This document shows positions 55,130 through 56,599 of a stretch of DNA of 56,599 nt, piece by piece. How positions within the stretch are numbered: the stretch's first letter is position 1; each line of letters opens with the position of its first letter. Source of the stretch: an uncultured Clostridia bacterium (GTDB lineage: Bacteria > Bacillota > Clostridia > Christensenellales > Borkfalkiaceae); the NCBI GenBank assembly GCA_947625245.1, contig CANQNO010000008.1, positions 1 to 56,599 on the forward strand, read 5' to 3'. The notes beneath the pieces were generated by a model. It had not been told where the DNA came from. It saw nothing but the letters and a program-made list of their open reading frames with translations, and searched no databases. Both the position numbers and the translations under genes were made by a program.

Positions 55130-56599
55130 TCATTCGGGTTTATGAACTTTTATAAGCCCTGCGGCGATAAGTTCTTCTTTTTCTTTGTGTTCGACGTAGT
55201 AATCCTCTTCTATGCGGGGGAATTTTACGAGATTTAACTTGTTTACGGCGTCGGTTATAAGATCGACCGCCATACGCGCATCCCTGTCGCTTCTCACGGC
55301 GAACATCAAAGGCGTATCGGCATAACCCGCTTTGTCGGAGACGTTCTTTACAAGATAGCCCACTCCGTCATAAACGTCGGGGTCGAGCGCGAGGAATACG
55401 CAGAGCACACTGTCGATAAATTCGAACTTGGCAATGTTCTTCCCGTCCTCAGAATAAATTTCCCTGCCGAATTCGGGTATGCACTCAACGTTGTCGTAAG
55501 AAAGTATTTCGTTTTTAAGAACGCCGTAGCGGACTTTCGTGGAATCGCCGGAGTTGTAAAGCCTTGCCTTGAATCCCCACTCAAGCAAATCCTCTCCGTC
55601 CGTTTCGATATCGCCGCCGAAGTCGTCGGGCATAACAGCCGCGCCCGTATGTACGTATTCGCGCTGTTCCGCGGCGGATTCTTCCGCCGTCGCTTCCGCA
55701 ACCTCTTCTACGGGTTCTTCCGCCGTTTCGGGTTCAACCGCTTCGGTTGCCGCAACTTCTTCCTCGCCGCTAACTTCCGCAACATCCGTTTCACCGTCTT
55801 TGCGGAACATGGACTGGTCCACGTTCTGCTTGATTTCGCGCTTTGCAAGCCCGTCTTTAATCAATTCGACTATGCCTTCATAAGGCAGATAATAATCTTC
55901 GGGCTCCCTTTCAATGCGCGCGATATTCATGTTTTCCATCATCATCTCAATAAGTTGGATAGCATATTTTGCGCGTTTGTCGTTCTTTATGCGGTAAAGG
56001 CAGGGAATTTCTTCCGTGGAAGAATTTTCGGACGCGTCCTCAACTTTGTATTTGCTGTCCGCAAAACTGTTGGGGTCGAGTGCGAGATACAGGCAAAGTA
56101 TTTTACCGCGGAAACCCATGCGAGCGATTTTATCCTTGCCGTAACGGAAAGTTTCCTTTTTCCAGCTCATGCGGTCTTTGACTTTTGCAAAAGACAACAG
56201 GCAGTTTTTGATATCGCCGTACCAATGTTTTACGTCGTCGTCGGACTGTATAAGCCTTGCGGTGAAGCTGCGGTCGTAACGCACGACGCCGGCTTCGAGC
56301 GATTCCTCTTCGGGAATTACAGGCTCGATAATTTTCTTTTGAACGGGCGTACCCTCGCCGGAGAACATGGACTGATCCACGTTCTGCTTGATTTCGCGCT
56401 TTATAAGTCCCTTATTAATGAGTTCGAGCGTACCCTCGTAAGGCAGATAATAATCCTGAGCCTCTCTTTCGATTTTGGGCACGTTGAGATTTTCCATCAT
56501 CATCTCAATAAGCTGGATAGCGTATTTTGCGCGTTTGTCGTTCTTTATGCGGTAAAGGCAGGGAATTTCTTCCGTGGAAGAATTTTCGGACGCGTCCTC
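55130..56599 (-). CDS. Tandem-domain protein of unknown function, 5' end outside the window
   Basis: The reading frame is open to the right edge, so at least 489 residues are encoded and the start is not seen. Three copies of a domain of about 145-150 residues appear, the first only in part. The pattern is FxARLxxS...YGxxKNxxLSF..., CLYLALDP, KYKVEDxSExSSTEEIPCLYRIKxDKRAKYA and YYLPYEG, with sections joined by acidic or KREIKQNVDQSMF linkers. A Glu/Ala/Val-rich linker (EEVAATEAVEPETAEEP) separates the last two. No signal peptide or membrane span is visible in this part. It precedes the c-di-GMP gene by 32 bases on the same strand. I do not recognise the domain's function. Confidence 0.75.
   Translation of the reverse strand, partial: EDASENSSTEEIPCLYRIKNDKRAKYAIQLIEMMMENLNVPKIEREAQDYYLPYEGTLELINKGLIKREIKQNVDQSMFSGEGTPVQKKIIEPVIPEEESLEAGVVRYDRSFTARLIQSDDDVKHWYGDIKNCLLSFAKVKDRMSWKKETFRYGKDKIARMGFRGKILCLYLALDPNSFADSKYKVEDASENSSTEEIPCLYRIKNDKRAKYAIQLIEMMMENMNIARIEREPEDYYLPYEGIVELIKDGLAKREIKQNVDQSMFRKDGETDVAEVSGEEEVAATEAVEPETAEEPVEEVAEATAEESAAEQREYVHTGAAVMPDDFGGDIETDGEDLLEWGFKARLYNSGDSTKVRYGVLKNEILSYDNVECIPEFGREIYSEDGKNIAKFEFIDSVLCVFLALDPDVYDGVGYLVKNVSDKAGYADTPLMFAVRSDRDARMAVDLITDAVNKLNLVKFPRIEEDYYVEHKEKEELIAAGLIKVHKPE
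55941..56599 (-). repeat. Near-identical 558-bp-period intragenic repeat
   Basis: Bases 55941-56041 and 56499-56599 match at all but about two positions. The flanking 130 bases are similar too, including the block before VDQSMF. The period of 558 bases is 186 codons. The second copy runs off the window. Confidence 0.85.

Noticed and set aside
53985-55145. Long open frame (386 codons) on the plus strand
   Set aside because: It is antisense to the REC/HD-GYP/GGDEF gene. Its Phe/Arg/Val/Tyr-rich composition fits a shadow, as do other antisense frames over htpG, the kinases and purB.

Overview
The window looks like a chromosome segment of an uncultured anaerobic Firmicute, most likely a gut Clostridium-type organism (class Clostridia; I cannot fix the order or genus). 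The signs are an IspH-ribosomal protein S1 fusion, a GlgC/GlgD pair in a glycogen operon, a LexA with Bacillus-type operator sites, a biotin-dependent sodium-pump decarboxylase cluster, BspA-like leucine-rich repeats, and a type IV pilus operon with PilM/N/O but no secretin, as expected for a cell with one membrane. The window cuts a gene at its right edge and probably one at its left edge.

Layout. 1-700: a leucine-rich-repeat fragment and a cluster of GC-rich hairpins. 700-7,700: groESL (minus), then dCMP deaminase, cyclophilin, purB, tRNA-Trp (minus), proC, rnhA and a VTT-family membrane protein. 7,800-12,830: a five-gene biotin-dependent carboxyltransferase/Na+ pump cluster (12S-like carboxyltransferase, OadG-, biotin carrier-, OadB- and OadA-like). 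12,890-18,000: a BaiN/HI0933 flavoprotein, AroH-type chorismate mutase, cmk, plsC and ispH-rpsA. 18,150-28,230: htpG, then a glgB-glgC-glgD-glgA-glgP glycogen operon. 28,230-30,750: an AT-rich non-coding stretch with strong inverted repeats, a tyrosine recombinase, a tiny eight-cysteine protein and lexA.

From 30,750 to the right end everything is on the minus strand and concerns signalling and the cell surface. Read in the direction of transcription it is: a protein of tandem domains of unknown function (open at the window edge), a REC/HD-GYP/GGDEF protein, an HPt protein and a hybrid histidine kinase. Then comes the type IV pilus operon pilB-pilT-pilC-pilA-pilD-pilM-pilN-pilO, a 1,613-residue protein with a type IV pilin N-terminus and GLUG repeats, and three more pilin-like proteins. 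Last are a second hybrid kinase and a solute-binding lipoprotein that overlaps it.

The most interesting part is the right third. A cyclic-di-GMP-making and -degrading protein sits just upstream of a pilus operon whose PilB carries an MshEN-like N-terminus, a known c-di-GMP-binding module. The same operon encodes a giant pilin-anchored candidate adhesin, with a very AT-rich insert in its middle. I infer a nutrient- or signal-controlled adhesion pilus. Secondary points are apparent leaderless transcripts for the recombinase and the cysteine-rich protein, two LexA boxes between that protein and lexA, paired direct repeats just upstream of pilA, and an enlarged OadB in a cluster that has both acyl-CoA-type and keto-acid-type carboxyltransferases.
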